DNA of 30,757 nucleotides from a virus, in IMG/VR virus record IMGVR_UViG_3300047408_000089, positions 1 to 30,757 of that record; one strand, 5' to 3'. Positions within the stretch are counted from its first letter, which is position 1, and the number at the start of each line of letters is the position of its first letter. The translations under genes and the position numbers were made by a program. The notes under the pieces were generated by a model. That model was not told the DNA's origin. It worked only from the letters and a program-made list of their open reading frames with translations, and ran no database searches. Positions 14,597-22,786 of the stretch are shown here, one piece after another.

Positions 14597-15030
14597 GGCT
14601 CCCCGGTGACCTCCAGGCCTTGCCGCTCGAGCAGGGCCCGCAGTTGTTCGTACATCTGCTTGCGGCGCTTCATCACGGTGCGGACAAACACGTGCTTGGG
14701 CGGCTGCGCGGTCGCGCCCCACATCGCGCCGGTGCTCTTCCCGCCCTTCCAATGCCGCGCCTGCGTCCCGTTCTCGAAAATCCAGGCATGGAACGCGGTG
14801 TTCTTGACCCGGGCGAGGGCCCCGAAGGGATTCGCCGTCACCTGTACGGACAGGCCCCGCGCCAGATTGCCCGAGTGCCGATGCGCGTCGTACTCCTCAC
14901 GGATCTCAGCCTCGGCCCCTTGCGCCGCCGCGGCGACATCCGCGCCGCCTTCGCCCGCGAGCTCGGCCGGTAAGGTCCGCAACGCCTCGCGCAATTCATC
15001 CAGGCCGGTGAACGTGAAGGTGTTGCTCAT
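14593..15030 (-). CDS. HK97 gp10-like head-tail protein (145 aa)
   Basis: From ATG 15030 the protein shows the family pattern. An N-terminal GLDELREALRTLPAEL is followed by a helix with AAAQGAEAEIREEYDAHRHSG, a basic GNLARGLSVQ strand, and FENGTQARHW. In the HK97 gp10/minor tail family the 'SGNLARG' and 'ENGT' segments are typical. It overlaps both neighbours by ATGA. It probably works at the neck or in completing the tail. Confidence 0.82.
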   Translation of the reverse strand: MSNTFTFTGLDELREALRTLPAELAGEGGADVAAAAQGAEAEIREEYDAHRHSGNLARGLSVQVTANPFGALARVKNTAFHAWIFENGTQARHWKGGKSTGAMWGATAQPPKHVFVRTVMKRRKQMYEQLRALLERQGLEVTGEP

Positions 15031-15383
15031 GCGACCACCTCCGCACACACGAGCTCGAGCGTCCGATGGTGTTCGTCGAGGTCCCGGACCGTGATCACGT
15101 TGAACACCCGCGCCGCCAGCGCGAGACGGACGGCGGTCGTGACGTCAGCCCGATACCGTCCGCGCGCCAGATGCGTCTGGGTCGCGATCACCGTGCCCGC
15201 TTCTCCCATCTCGCCGCCCCCGCCCCGTCGCCCGGGCGCCGCCGTCAGGCTGACCGACCAGGTCGGCGGATCGGCGTCCTGCCACGCCGGGGTATACCCG
15301 CCGTCGCCGTCTGGCGTGCCCGCAGCCGGGACCTGGACGGTCACCACGGTGCGATACGACCCGGCGCCTGGCGTGCCCTTCAT
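15027..15383 (-). CDS. Head-tail joining protein, SPP1 gp16-like (118 aa)
   Basis: The small beta-barrel-like protein has SYRTVVTVQVPAAGTPDGDG, WQDADPPTWSVSLTAA and a C-terminal VFNVITVRDLDEHHRTLELV. This strand order with a late 'DLDEHHRTLEL' is typical of the phage head-tail joining (stopper) family. It lies between connector gp6-like and gp10-like genes. It would close the portal channel and join the tail. Confidence 0.82.
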   Translation of the reverse strand: MKGTPGAGSYRTVVTVQVPAAGTPDGDGGYTPAWQDADPPTWSVSLTAAPGRRGGGGEMGEAGTVIATQTHLARGRYRADVTTAVRLALAARVFNVITVRDLDEHHRTLELVCAEVVA

Positions 15384-15706
15384 GCCATCGCCACGTCGTG
15401 ATAGGCGCGCAGGAGCTCGCGCACGAGGACACTTGGGCCGGCGTCGGTGTCGGGTCGCGGCGGCGGGTCGAGGTCATCCCCGCGGAACCGATCGAGCTCG
15501 CCCACTTGCACCAGGATCGCGGCGACGACGACGGGCGGGACGGTCGCCGGGGTCCAGGCCGCCACGATGGCCCTCGAGGCCGCCGTGACTGAGCACCAGT
15601 TCAGGATGTGCGCCTCGGCCTGATCCACAAGGAGTTGGGTATCGACGTCCTCATCGGTCGTCGTGATCCGCAATCGCTGCTTCGCCTGGTCGAGCGTGAC
15701 AAACAT
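15380..15706 (-). CDS. gp6-like head-tail connector (108 aa)
   Basis: The sequence MFVTLDQAKQRLRITTTDED with DVDTQLLVDQAEAHILNWCS matches the helical gp6-like adaptor family that docks under the portal. ATG 15706 is preferred; a GTG two codons earlier (15712) is possible. The C-terminal helix VLVRELLRAYHDVAMA also fits. The stop overlaps the next gene by ATGA. Confidence 0.85.
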   Translation of the reverse strand: MFVTLDQAKQRLRITTTDEDVDTQLLVDQAEAHILNWCSVTAASRAIVAAWTPATVPPVVVAAILVQVGELDRFRGDDLDPPPRPDTDAGPSVLVRELLRAYHDVAMA

Positions 15707-15715
15707 GGCCACGGA

Positions 15716-16315
15716 TCACCGCCGCCGGTTGTCGTCAAAGACTTGTTGCCAGTCGCGGCCGGCCGGGCCTTGCGGACCGGGGCCGCCGTCCTTCCCGTCT
15801 TTGCCATCGCGCCCGCGCTTGACCTTGAGCGTCCAGGCCTTCGAGCCGTCGCCCGGTTTCGTCGCGGTCGTCGTCTGGCAGTGCCACTCCGACCCGCTCC
15901 AGGTAACGCTGTCGCCGGGGTCGTACGTCTTCCCCTCGGTCCACACGCCGCGGTAGAGCGCGACCGGGAACGACGCCGTCCCGATTTCCTTGACGCGCGC
16001 ACCTTGGGCCGCCGTAATTACGAAGGACCGCTCGTCGCGTTGCGTGACACTGAGGTCCTCGAAGCCGAGGCCATCGATCCCGTGGTCGCCATCGCGGCCG
16101 GCGGGTCCTGGCGGGCCGGGCACGGGCGCCAGCGTCTCGAGCACGGCCACGCGTTCCCGCAAGGGGCCGACGGCGGTCGTCTGCGAGACGACCGCAGCGA
16201 GTTGGGTTTCGGCGACGGTCATCCGGTGCGCGAGCGGGCCGACCATGCGCGCGACATAGTCGCGAATGACGGGGGTCATCCCGTTGACGAGGGCCGCGAG
16301 GTCCTCGGGGGTCAT
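15716..16315 (-). CDS. Collagen-like protein with carbohydrate-binding-like module (199 aa)
   Basis: An N-terminal helix (residues 1-60) may trimerise. A collagen-type Gly-X-Y run follows (GPPGPAGRDGDHGIDGLG). A beta region then has GVWTEGKTYDPGDSVTWSGS and EWHCQ, typical of CBM5/12-like chitin- or glycan-binding folds. A second Gly-X-Y run (GRDGKDGKDGGPGPQGPAGR) ends the protein. It lies between portal and connector genes and overlaps the portal start region by ATGA. The likely role is a trimeric head or neck fibre that binds surfaces or glycans. Confidence 0.75.
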   Translation of the reverse strand: MTPEDLAALVNGMTPVIRDYVARMVGPLAHRMTVAETQLAAVVSQTTAVGPLRERVAVLETLAPVPGPPGPAGRDGDHGIDGLGFEDLSVTQRDERSFVITAAQGARVKEIGTASFPVALYRGVWTEGKTYDPGDSVTWSGSEWHCQTTTATKPGDGSKAWTLKVKRGRDGKDGKDGGPGPQGPAGRDWQQVFDDNRRR

Positions 16316-17691
16316 GCGGCCAGCGCCTTCGTGAGGAGGTCGGTCACCAGCATCGACAACTGTCCCGGCGGCAAGGCGGGCGCCGCCATCGGCGCCGGCT
16401 CCGGTGCGCTGAACGGATCCGCCGCGTCGCGCTGGGCGAGCGCCTTGAGGCTGAACATCTGCTGCTGCATGTACGGCGTATCGCCGCCCTCGACCGGGCC
16501 GAGGCCGAAGTACCGCAGGCGCGCTTCATCCGGCGACATCGCGCCGGCGCCGATCGCATCGGCCGCGGCTTTCGTCTTCGTCGCCGTGTCCATCCAAATC
16601 AGATCGTCGATGTCGAATTCGGTCCCATAGTCCGTCCCGGCCAGGCCGAGGCCGTCATCGAGCACGGTCTCAAAGTTGGTCGTCAACGCTTGGATGGCCT
16701 GCGAGTAATAGAGCTGCGTCATCGCGTCGAGTTGCACGCCCCGGGGGATTTCGGCCGCGCCGATCATCCAGGCCGGCACGTGAAAGACGCTGCAGATGTT
16801 CGCGGCCGTCCAGCCCAGTTGCGCGATCAGCTCGGCATCCACCGCGTTCATGGTTAATTGCGTGTATTTGATGTCGGCCGTGATGACGGCGACCTTGCCG
16901 GCGTTGGCGGCCCCGTTAAAGGCATTCCAGTCGGTCTTCGCTTGCGTGAGTTGTTCCTGGGTCATGCCGGCCGGCGCCGTGATCAACCCGCTCGGGCGCG
17001 CGCCGTTCGTGAAGAACGCGCCGGACTGTTGCTGAATCGCCAAGCCTTGCATCGCCGCCGACGCGCACGCATAGATCGGCGACATTCCGACCAGGGGATG
17101 GAATAAGCACACCATCCGGTCGTGGATGATCTCGGAGGCCGGCACAATGAAGGGGTCCGGGATGTCCACCAGCTCGCCGCTCAAGTTGTCCCGCTGCAGT
17201 CGGTAGTACACGCCGCCATCGGGCGCGATCAGCGTGGTCACGCGCATCGGGTCGAGCACATAGAGAGCGACGACGACGCCACGCGCATCGCGCTCTTTCA
17301 AGATGTAGGCGTTGCCCCACATCAATTTCGACGTGATCCACTGCTCGACGAATTTCGGCGTGGTCTGATACCGATTCGGCTTGCGGAGCACTGGGCTGAA
17401 CGCGGGCGAGCTCGCCTCTTCCCACACGCCATCGGCGTTCTCTTCGACCAGGCGCAACGTCAACTTGCCGATGTCCTGCGCGATGAGCGTGACGCACGCA
17501 AACACCGGCGCATACGCGACGACCTGGTCGCGGCGGGCCTCGACGTTGACTTGCCAGGCGCCGGTATACGGCTCGCGCACCACGAGGGGAAACCACCCGC
17601 CGCCACTCGTCGCGCCCGGGCTGTACGGCGCCGCGTAGGTCTTCGCCGTGACCTCGACGCGCCGGCCGAGCAGCGTGACGCCGAAGGTCAT
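16312..17691 (-). CDS. Portal protein (459 aa)
   Basis: The protein matches the HK97-type portal family in order and motifs. It has VFACVTLIAQDIGKLTLRLV near the N-terminus, KPNRYQTTPKFVEQWITSKL, WGNAYIL, VYYRLQRDN, HDRMVCLFHPLVGMSPIYAC, and VFHVPAWMIGAAEIPRGVQL later. The C-terminal ~60 residues are Pro/Ala-rich. Twelve copies would form the DNA channel at one capsid vertex and bind terminase. ATG 17691 overlaps the upstream stop by ATGA; the longer open frame overlaps the previous gene and is rejected. Confidence 0.93.
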   Translation of the reverse strand: MTFGVTLLGRRVEVTAKTYAAPYSPGATSGGGWFPLVVREPYTGAWQVNVEARRDQVVAYAPVFACVTLIAQDIGKLTLRLVEENADGVWEEASSPAFSPVLRKPNRYQTTPKFVEQWITSKLMWGNAYILKERDARGVVVALYVLDPMRVTTLIAPDGGVYYRLQRDNLSGELVDIPDPFIVPASEIIHDRMVCLFHPLVGMSPIYACASAAMQGLAIQQQSGAFFTNGARPSGLITAPAGMTQEQLTQAKTDWNAFNGAANAGKVAVITADIKYTQLTMNAVDAELIAQLGWTAANICSVFHVPAWMIGAAEIPRGVQLDAMTQLYYSQAIQALTTNFETVLDDGLGLAGTDYGTEFDIDDLIWMDTATKTKAAADAIGAGAMSPDEARLRYFGLGPVEGGDTPYMQQQMFSLKALAQRDAADPFSAPEPAPMAAPALPPGQLSMLVTDLLTKALAA

Positions 17692-18194
17692 CGCCGCCGG
17701 GCCGCGGTCACCGTGAAGGACTGTGGGGCCGAGAGGACGCCGCCCGCGCGCACCGCGACGGGGATCACGCCCGCGCCGGCCGCCGTCAGATCCGCCGTCG
17801 CCGAGGCCGAGGTCTCGGAGTCCACCGTCGTCGGCAGGTCGGCGCCATCCCACACGATGACGCTGTCAGGGCTGAAGCCGGTCCCAGCGACCACGACGGG
17901 GACACTCGCCGTCCCGGCCAGCGCGGTCGAGGGCGTCAGGGTCGTAATCGTGGGGGCCGCGGGCGGTGTGTCCGTCCAGCCCGCAATCGAGACGAAGCCG
18001 ATCCCGCGCAGCGTTTCCGCCAACGCGCGATCGGTCACGGCGTACGTCTCGCCTTCGAGATGGATGTTCTCGTTTTCCGTGTGGTAGACCCGTGCGGTCA
18101 CGTCCACCGAGTCCTCCGCCTGCGTGTCAGGCCGGAGCCGGTCATCGCCCGCGGCGCGGCCGTGGTGGCGTGTCCCGTGTGCCTCAGCGACCAT
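17688..18194 (-). CDS. Ig-like (IPT/TIG) domain protein, possible head decoration (168 aa)
   Basis: Residues ~1-75 hold a basic His/Arg lead and a short helical segment (TDRALAETLRGIGFVSIAGW). The rest is one IPT/TIG-type domain: PTITTLTPSTALAGTASVPV, then VVAGTGFSPDSVIVWDGADL. The pattern 'P-x-I-x-x-L-x-P' followed by 'GTGF' and 'V-x-W-x-G' is typical. Ig-like domains on phage particles often serve as surface decoration and weak glycan adhesion. It lies between capsid and portal genes, overlapping the portal start by ATGA and the preceding gene by 11 bp. Confidence 0.75.
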   Translation of the reverse strand: MVAEAHGTRHHGRAAGDDRLRPDTQAEDSVDVTARVYHTENENIHLEGETYAVTDRALAETLRGIGFVSIAGWTDTPPAAPTITTLTPSTALAGTASVPVVVAGTGFSPDSVIVWDGADLPTTVDSETSASATADLTAAGAGVIPVAVRAGGVLSAPQSFTVTAARRR

Positions 18195-18390
18195 GTGCTT
18201 TTCTCCCTGTCTCCCGCGGCGCCGGGGCGACGTGCCGCCGCGCAAAGCCGGCTTGCTCGAGCGTCTCGACCATCGACGCGTCGACGTCGATCGGGTCGCC
18301 GACCACGCGCCAGGTGCCATCGAAAAACCCGTCGCGGATCACGGCCATCGTGACCCGCGGCGGGATGGTTGACTCGTCCATCTGGTTCAT
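18184..18390 (-). CDS. Small head-region protein (68 aa)
   Basis: The product begins MNQMDESTIPPRVTMAVIRD and has an FFDGTWRVVGDPIDVDASMV strand-loop and a basic C-terminus. ATG 18390 overlaps the capsid stop by ATGA, and the 3' end overlaps the Ig-domain gene. The family is not recognised. A minor head component or head-completion factor is inferred from position. Confidence 0.6.
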   Translation of the reverse strand: MNQMDESTIPPRVTMAVIRDGFFDGTWRVVGDPIDVDASMVETLEQAGFARRHVAPAPRETGRKAHGR

Positions 18391-20279
18391 GCGGTGTAGG
18401 TCGCGACGGTGTATTGCACGCAGCCCGCGCGGGCCTTTTTCCAGTTGATGAACCGCTCGGCCCGCAACCCGACCAGGTTGTTTTGCCAGAACGACGTCAT
18501 GACCGTCGTCGCCAGGGCCGGATTGTCGGGCGCCGAGTCCATCTGGACCGACGCTTCTTGCGACACGTCGATCGTGACGCCGCCGTCATCCGCGTAGAGG
18601 ATGGCGTCCGGCTGCACGAGCGCGACGGTCGTGCCCATCGCCTGACTCGGAATGACCGTGATGCCGCCCATGACGGTCCCGCCGTTGAGACTCAGCGAGG
18701 GAAACAGCGGTTGCCCGAGGGCGTTGAGCGCGTTCGAGAGCGCTAGCGCATTCGTCGTCGACATCAGGAGCACGGCGCCGCCGATCGGAATCCCGGCGGC
18801 CGACATCGCCGCCGCGAGGGCTTGAATGTCGGTGCGCGCGTTGGCCGGCGTCGGGCCCGCGGTCGTGATCGGGGTGACGCCATTCGTCACCGAGCCCGGC
18901 GAGACGCCGGCCACGGGCGCCTTACTCGGATCGGTAAATTCGACGTCGAGGAAGGCCGCGATCCCGTTGATCATGTCCTGCCGGATGACCGCTTCCGCCG
19001 ACGGCGTCGATGTGCGCGCGAGCTCGAGCGTGATCACGATGATCCCGGCGCACTTCGTGATCGTCAGCGAGACCGATCCGAACTGCAGCTTCCCGACGGG
19101 CTTCGGCGCCCCTTGCCCGACCCATTGATACGTGCCGCCGCCGGTCTGGCTGGCGATCGTCACGTTGAAAGGCACCTGCCGGAACCCCGGCACTTTGCCC
19201 AGGATGGTCGCCGGCCGTAGAAGCGCGAGAAACTCATTCGAGAGCGGCATCAGCGGCGCCAACGGGCCAGCCCAGGTCGCGTCCGTCGTGGTGCCGGCCG
19301 CGACCGCCGCCTTGAACACGAGGCCGACTTCTGGCGTCGAGTCGTCCCACTGCTTGGCGTACTGTTCCGCCTGCATCAGGTTGCCCTTGCAGGCCGCGAG
19401 CCCCTGGACGAAGCGGACGAAACCGGTTCCCTTGGGGAGTTGCGATCGAACCTGGATGATCGGCACGCTGCTGCTGCGTAGGTCACTCCCCGCGCCCGCC
19501 GTGGTCGTCGGCGTCACGGCCGTCGCCCGCGTGACCATCGTCGCCTCGAGGGCGCGCAGGCGCACGAGATGCGCGTCGATGGCCTTGAGCTCGCTCGCGA
19601 GCCCGTCGTACTCCTCGGTCTGGGACTGGTCGAGGGTCGTGTCGTCCGACGCGGTCATGAGGGCCGTCATCCGCGCGTGCTTGGCGGCGCGGGTGTTCTC
19701 GAAGCCGGTGATCTGTTCGTGGGTGGTTTTATGTTCCATGGGACGCGCGCCCTTGTCGACGCGCACGATCGGGAGCGGGTCCCTGTCGCGGGACGGATGA
19801 CGGCCAGTCGCGGCCAGGTCGAGTGACTTGATGCTGTGAATCGTGGCCTCGGCGTTCGCCGGGATCGCGACGAGCGAGAGTTCGAGGACTTCGGTTTTCA
19901 GAAACCGGATCCCGCCGGTCGCCTTGTTGAAGCTGTCCTCGATCGAGCGAAACCCAATCGAGACGCCGGCGAGCAAGCCCGCCTTGACGGACTGCCAGGC
20001 TTCCTCGATGCGGTCGCGCACGACGCCGGGATCGGCGACCGTCGGCAGCGAGGCCGTAAAGGCCAGGCCCTCCGCGGTCGGCGGGCTGAACGTCACCGAT
20101 CCGACGGGTTTCTTGGGGTCGTGGTACAGCAGGAGCGGGAGGGACTTCGCGAAGGTGACCCCCAGCGGCTCGATCACGTCGCCCATGCGATCGGGCGTCG
20201 GCGTCGAGGCGATGCCGGTGATCGTCCGTTGCTCGGCGTCAACGGCTTTGATGGTGAGGAGCGAATACGCGCGGGTCAC
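18387..20279 (-). CDS. Fused HK97-type prohead protease and major capsid protein (630 aa)
   Basis: Residues 1-165 are a U35-type prohead protease: GIASTPTPDRMGDVIEPLGV, the His motif LLYHDPKKPVG, and the Ser-region motif LLAGVSIGFRS. Residues ~181-260 are a helical delta/scaffold segment starting MEHKTTHEQITGFENTRAAK. From ~270 the HK97-fold capsid protein follows (KGTGFVRFVQGLAACKGN, then WAGPLAPLMPLSNEFLALLR). Protease and capsid are usually separate genes. The start is GTG 20279. A possible internal start at ATG 19739 (AAGGG about 8 nt upstream) could give free capsid protein. Self-cleavage is expected in either case. Confidence 0.9.
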   Translation of the reverse strand: MTRAYSLLTIKAVDAEQRTITGIASTPTPDRMGDVIEPLGVTFAKSLPLLLYHDPKKPVGSVTFSPPTAEGLAFTASLPTVADPGVVRDRIEEAWQSVKAGLLAGVSIGFRSIEDSFNKATGGIRFLKTEVLELSLVAIPANAEATIHSIKSLDLAATGRHPSRDRDPLPIVRVDKGARPMEHKTTHEQITGFENTRAAKHARMTALMTASDDTTLDQSQTEEYDGLASELKAIDAHLVRLRALEATMVTRATAVTPTTTAGAGSDLRSSSVPIIQVRSQLPKGTGFVRFVQGLAACKGNLMQAEQYAKQWDDSTPEVGLVFKAAVAAGTTTDATWAGPLAPLMPLSNEFLALLRPATILGKVPGFRQVPFNVTIASQTGGGTYQWVGQGAPKPVGKLQFGSVSLTITKCAGIIVITLELARTSTPSAEAVIRQDMINGIAAFLDVEFTDPSKAPVAGVSPGSVTNGVTPITTAGPTPANARTDIQALAAAMSAAGIPIGGAVLLMSTTNALALSNALNALGQPLFPSLSLNGGTVMGGITVIPSQAMGTTVALVQPDAILYADDGGVTIDVSQEASVQMDSAPDNPALATTVMTSFWQNNLVGLRAERFINWKKARAGCVQYTVATYTA

Positions 20280-20305
20280 GCGCGCCTAGTGTCGGGGCGG
20301 GTGCC

Positions 20306-20515
20306 CTATTTGCGCCGGACGAAAGGCGGCTTCTCGCCGTAGTCGGCCACGAATTCGTTGACCGCCTCGCGCAGGATCCCCGACAGGCCGGTGCGATTGT
20401 CGCTCGCGACGCGTTGGATCTCGAGGCGTTGCGCGGGCGTCACGCGGACTTCAATGCGCGCGGTGGCCGCCACGTCCGCGAGCGGGGGCCGTCCCGTTCG
20501 GCGTTTCGCACTCAT
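20306..20515 (-). CDS. Ribbon-helix-helix-like DNA-binding protein (69 aa)
   Basis: After a basic lead (MSAKRRTGRPP) the sequence ARIEVRVTPAQRLEIQRVAS has the strand-helix of RHH proteins, followed by GLSGILREAVNEFVADY as second helix. Such proteins are dimeric regulators of about this size. ATG 20515 overlaps the alpha-CTD-like gene by ATGA, so the two are probably made together. A role in late gene control or its shut-off is possible. Confidence 0.7.
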   Translation of the reverse strand: MSAKRRTGRPPLADVAATARIEVRVTPAQRLEIQRVASDNRTGLSGILREAVNEFVADYGEKPPFVRRK

Positions 20516-20829
20516 AGTGGACCTTTCACCCGATCACAAAACCCCGGACAGTGCGGAAAATATGGACATGGCAACACGAGATCCAGTTCGCGAAGCGCCC
20601 GTTGGGTTTCCGCTAGCGATTTTCGACCGAAGCCAGGAATCTTCAAGAGATCCACGCATGTCGATTCGAGAAGCTGACCGATCGTCCGATCCGCTGTTCT
20701 TGGGCGCTTCGAGTCATTGATCCGTGCGACAAATTCATCAACATCGAGCTTACGGGTAAGGCAGTTGCGCGTTCTTGTAGGGAGACTCAGATCTTGAATC
20801 AACCGAATCCTTGGATCAGTCCCCCTCAT
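20512..20829 (-). CDS. Stand-alone RNA polymerase alpha-CTD-like protein with Cys-rich tail (105 aa)
   Basis: Residues 13-24 (DLSLPTRTRNCL) and 48-76 (RTIGQLLESTCVDLLKIPGF with GRKSLAETQ) align with the bacterial RNA polymerase alpha C-terminal domain. The positions equivalent to E. coli R265, N268, C269, G296, K298, S299 and E302, known for UP-element DNA contact, are R19, N22, C23, G68, K70, S71 and E74. About 18 extra residues separate the two halves. A tail with C88, H93, C94 and C98 may bind a metal. No alpha N-terminal domain is present. By eye its DNA looks less GC-rich than its neighbours, suggesting later acquisition. It overlaps TerL and the RHH gene by ATGA. Confidence 0.75.
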   Translation of the reverse strand: MRGTDPRIRLIQDLSLPTRTRNCLTRKLDVDEFVARINDSKRPRTADRTIGQLLESTCVDLLKIPGFGRKSLAETQRALRELDLVLPCPYFPHCPGFCDRVKGPL

Positions 20830-22367
20830 CCGAGCACCAGCATTGAATAGGTCGGCCGCTTCTCGGCCGCCATGTAATCCCGCCGATGCAACGCCATCAC
20901 GAGCGCGCTGGCCCCGTCGATCCGTTCCGTCGAGACTTTCTTCGAGAGCTTGAGATTCCCCGCCGGATCCGATTCCACCGCAATGTTCGAGATGTTCCAG
21001 CGGAGCACCGGGTGCCCGTCATGCCGCAGCGTCCGCGAGAGAATCGCCGCCTCGAGGGATTTCGTCGGGGCCGACAACGTCGCGTACCCTTGGCGAATCT
21101 CCACGAGCGCGAACCCGTCCTGTTCCTGGAGGCGCGTCACCAGATCCCTGGCATTCCACGGATCGAAGGCAATTTCCCGCACGTCGAATTCCGCCCCCCA
21201 GGCCCGCAGGGTCTGGCGGACATACTCATAATCGACCACGTTGCCGGGCGTCGCCACGAGCCAGCCCTCGCGGGCCCACTGGTCATACGGCACCCGGTCC
21301 CGGCGCACGCGCTCGGCCATGTTGTCCGCCGGCACGAAGAACTGCGCCAGGACGTCGAAGCCGGAGCCCTCGTCATCCGGAAACAGGGCGACGATCGCCG
21401 TGAGATCCCGCGTCGAGCTCAAGTCCATCCCGACGTAACAGCGGCGGCCGCGCAACCGCGCGCGGTCGAACGCCGGCACGGCGCACGCATCCCAGGCCGC
21501 CAGGGCGATCCAGCGGGCGGCTTGTTCCGTCCACTGGTTCAGGTACAGCCGGCGAAAGGTGTTCTCTTGCGCGGGGATTTCTTTGGCGCGCGCACACGCC
21601 ATCCGCATTTCTTCGAGGCTGCGGAAATCGCCCAGCGCCGGATTCGCCTTATGCCACACGCGTTCGTCGGTCCAGTCCGCGTCGATCGGCGCGTCGTACA
21701 ACAGGGGCAGGAACGTCGGATCGATCGCCGGAGACTCCTGGACTTTCCGCGCGTGCGTATAGAGCTCCCACAGAATCGAATGCCGGTCGTAGCCCGCGGT
21801 GGAAATCGCGAGTGTCATCGGGTGCCGCCGCGCCCCTTGGGACGTCGTCAACACGTCCCACAGTTCGCGGTTCGGGGCCGCGTGCAGCTCGTCGTAGATC
21901 ACCGCCGACGCATTGAAGCCGTGCTTTGAGTACGCCTCGGCCGAGATCGCGCGATAGAAACTCCCGCTGGCGCGATGCACGATCCGCTTCTGCGAATCCA
22001 CCAGTTCACACTGCGCCAGCAATTCAGGATCATTCCGGATCATTTGCGCCGCGACGTGGAACACGAGCGCCGCCTGGTCCTTGTCCGCCGCCGCGGAATA
22101 CACCTCGGCCCCCATCTCCCCATCGAACAACAGAAAGTACAGCGCCAGCGCCGCCGCCAGTTCGGTCTTCCCGTTCTTACGGGGCAGCATCAATAAACAC
22201 TGGCGATAGACGCGCCGGCCATCCAGGCCGGTCCGAAAGAGTCGCTCGAGCAGGCGGCGTTGCCACGGCCGCAGCGCAAACGGCTGCCCCGCAAACACGC
22301 CCTTGGTGTGCGTCAGGTTGTTGATCACCCGAATGGCGCGGTGCGCGTGCTGCAGGCGTCCTCTCAC
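20826..22367 (-). CDS. terL: Terminase large subunit (513 aa)
   Basis: The N-terminal ATPase has a deviant Walker A (LPRKNGKT, residues 61-68) and Walker B with catalytic acid (AVIYDELHA, Asp159-Glu160). The C-terminal nuclease has acidic strands YVGMDLSSTRDLTA, REIAFDPWNARDL and DGASALVMAL. This is the Terminase_1-type phage packaging motor, which cuts concatemers and pumps DNA through the portal. The start is GTG 22367, overlapping the small subunit stop by GTGA; the longer frame from 22385 is less likely. It lies directly after TerS. Confidence 0.95.
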   Translation of the reverse strand: MRGRLQHAHRAIRVINNLTHTKGVFAGQPFALRPWQRRLLERLFRTGLDGRRVYRQCLLMLPRKNGKTELAAALALYFLLFDGEMGAEVYSAAADKDQAALVFHVAAQMIRNDPELLAQCELVDSQKRIVHRASGSFYRAISAEAYSKHGFNASAVIYDELHAAPNRELWDVLTTSQGARRHPMTLAISTAGYDRHSILWELYTHARKVQESPAIDPTFLPLLYDAPIDADWTDERVWHKANPALGDFRSLEEMRMACARAKEIPAQENTFRRLYLNQWTEQAARWIALAAWDACAVPAFDRARLRGRRCYVGMDLSSTRDLTAIVALFPDDEGSGFDVLAQFFVPADNMAERVRRDRVPYDQWAREGWLVATPGNVVDYEYVRQTLRAWGAEFDVREIAFDPWNARDLVTRLQEQDGFALVEIRQGYATLSAPTKSLEAAILSRTLRHDGHPVLRWNISNIAVESDPAGNLKLSKKVSTERIDGASALVMALHRRDYMAAEKRPTYSMLVLG

Positions 22368-22786
22368 GCCAGGACACCCGCCCACTTACTCGCCGTCTCG
22401 CGCGGCGGGGTGGTCGCCATCCGGGACCGGCTCGCCGGCTCAAGCCCAAAGAGGGCGTAGAACGGCCGAAGCGAGGCCGCTAGGGCCCGTTCTCGGCCCG
22501 CGTCATAGTCCGGGCCCCCGCGGGCCTGCGCGTTCGCGGTGAAGCTCGCCTGGAGCTCGCAGAGCGTCCCAAACGCCAGCGCATCGGCCGGGGTCAACGT
22601 CCCCAGGCCGAGACAAACCGGCGCTAACCCGTCCCAGACCCGATCCGCAGCCGTCGACAATGCCGGCTTGACCACCGGGCCATCCGGCGCGGCGACCGCG
22701 GCACCCAGGCGCGTCTTACTCGGGTTCCCCCGTAAGGCGCGCAACGCGAGCGGTTCACGACGACGGCCACTATTGGCATTGCCCAT
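22364..22786 (-). CDS. terS: Terminase small subunit, P27-like (140 aa)
   Basis: The N-terminal MGNANSGRRREPLALRALRG then NPSKT is typical of P27-type small terminases. A helical centre (LTPADALAFGTLCELQASFT) and a C-terminal SRMATTPPRETASKW complete the family pattern. It recognises the packaging site and brings TerL to it. The upstream 90 bp hold strong dyads that could be that site. ATG 22786 follows a GGGG-containing leader. Confidence 0.85.
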   Translation of the reverse strand: MGNANSGRRREPLALRALRGNPSKTRLGAAVAAPDGPVVKPALSTAADRVWDGLAPVCLGLGTLTPADALAFGTLCELQASFTANAQARGGPDYDAGRERALAASLRPFYALFGLEPASRSRMATTPPRETASKWAGVLA

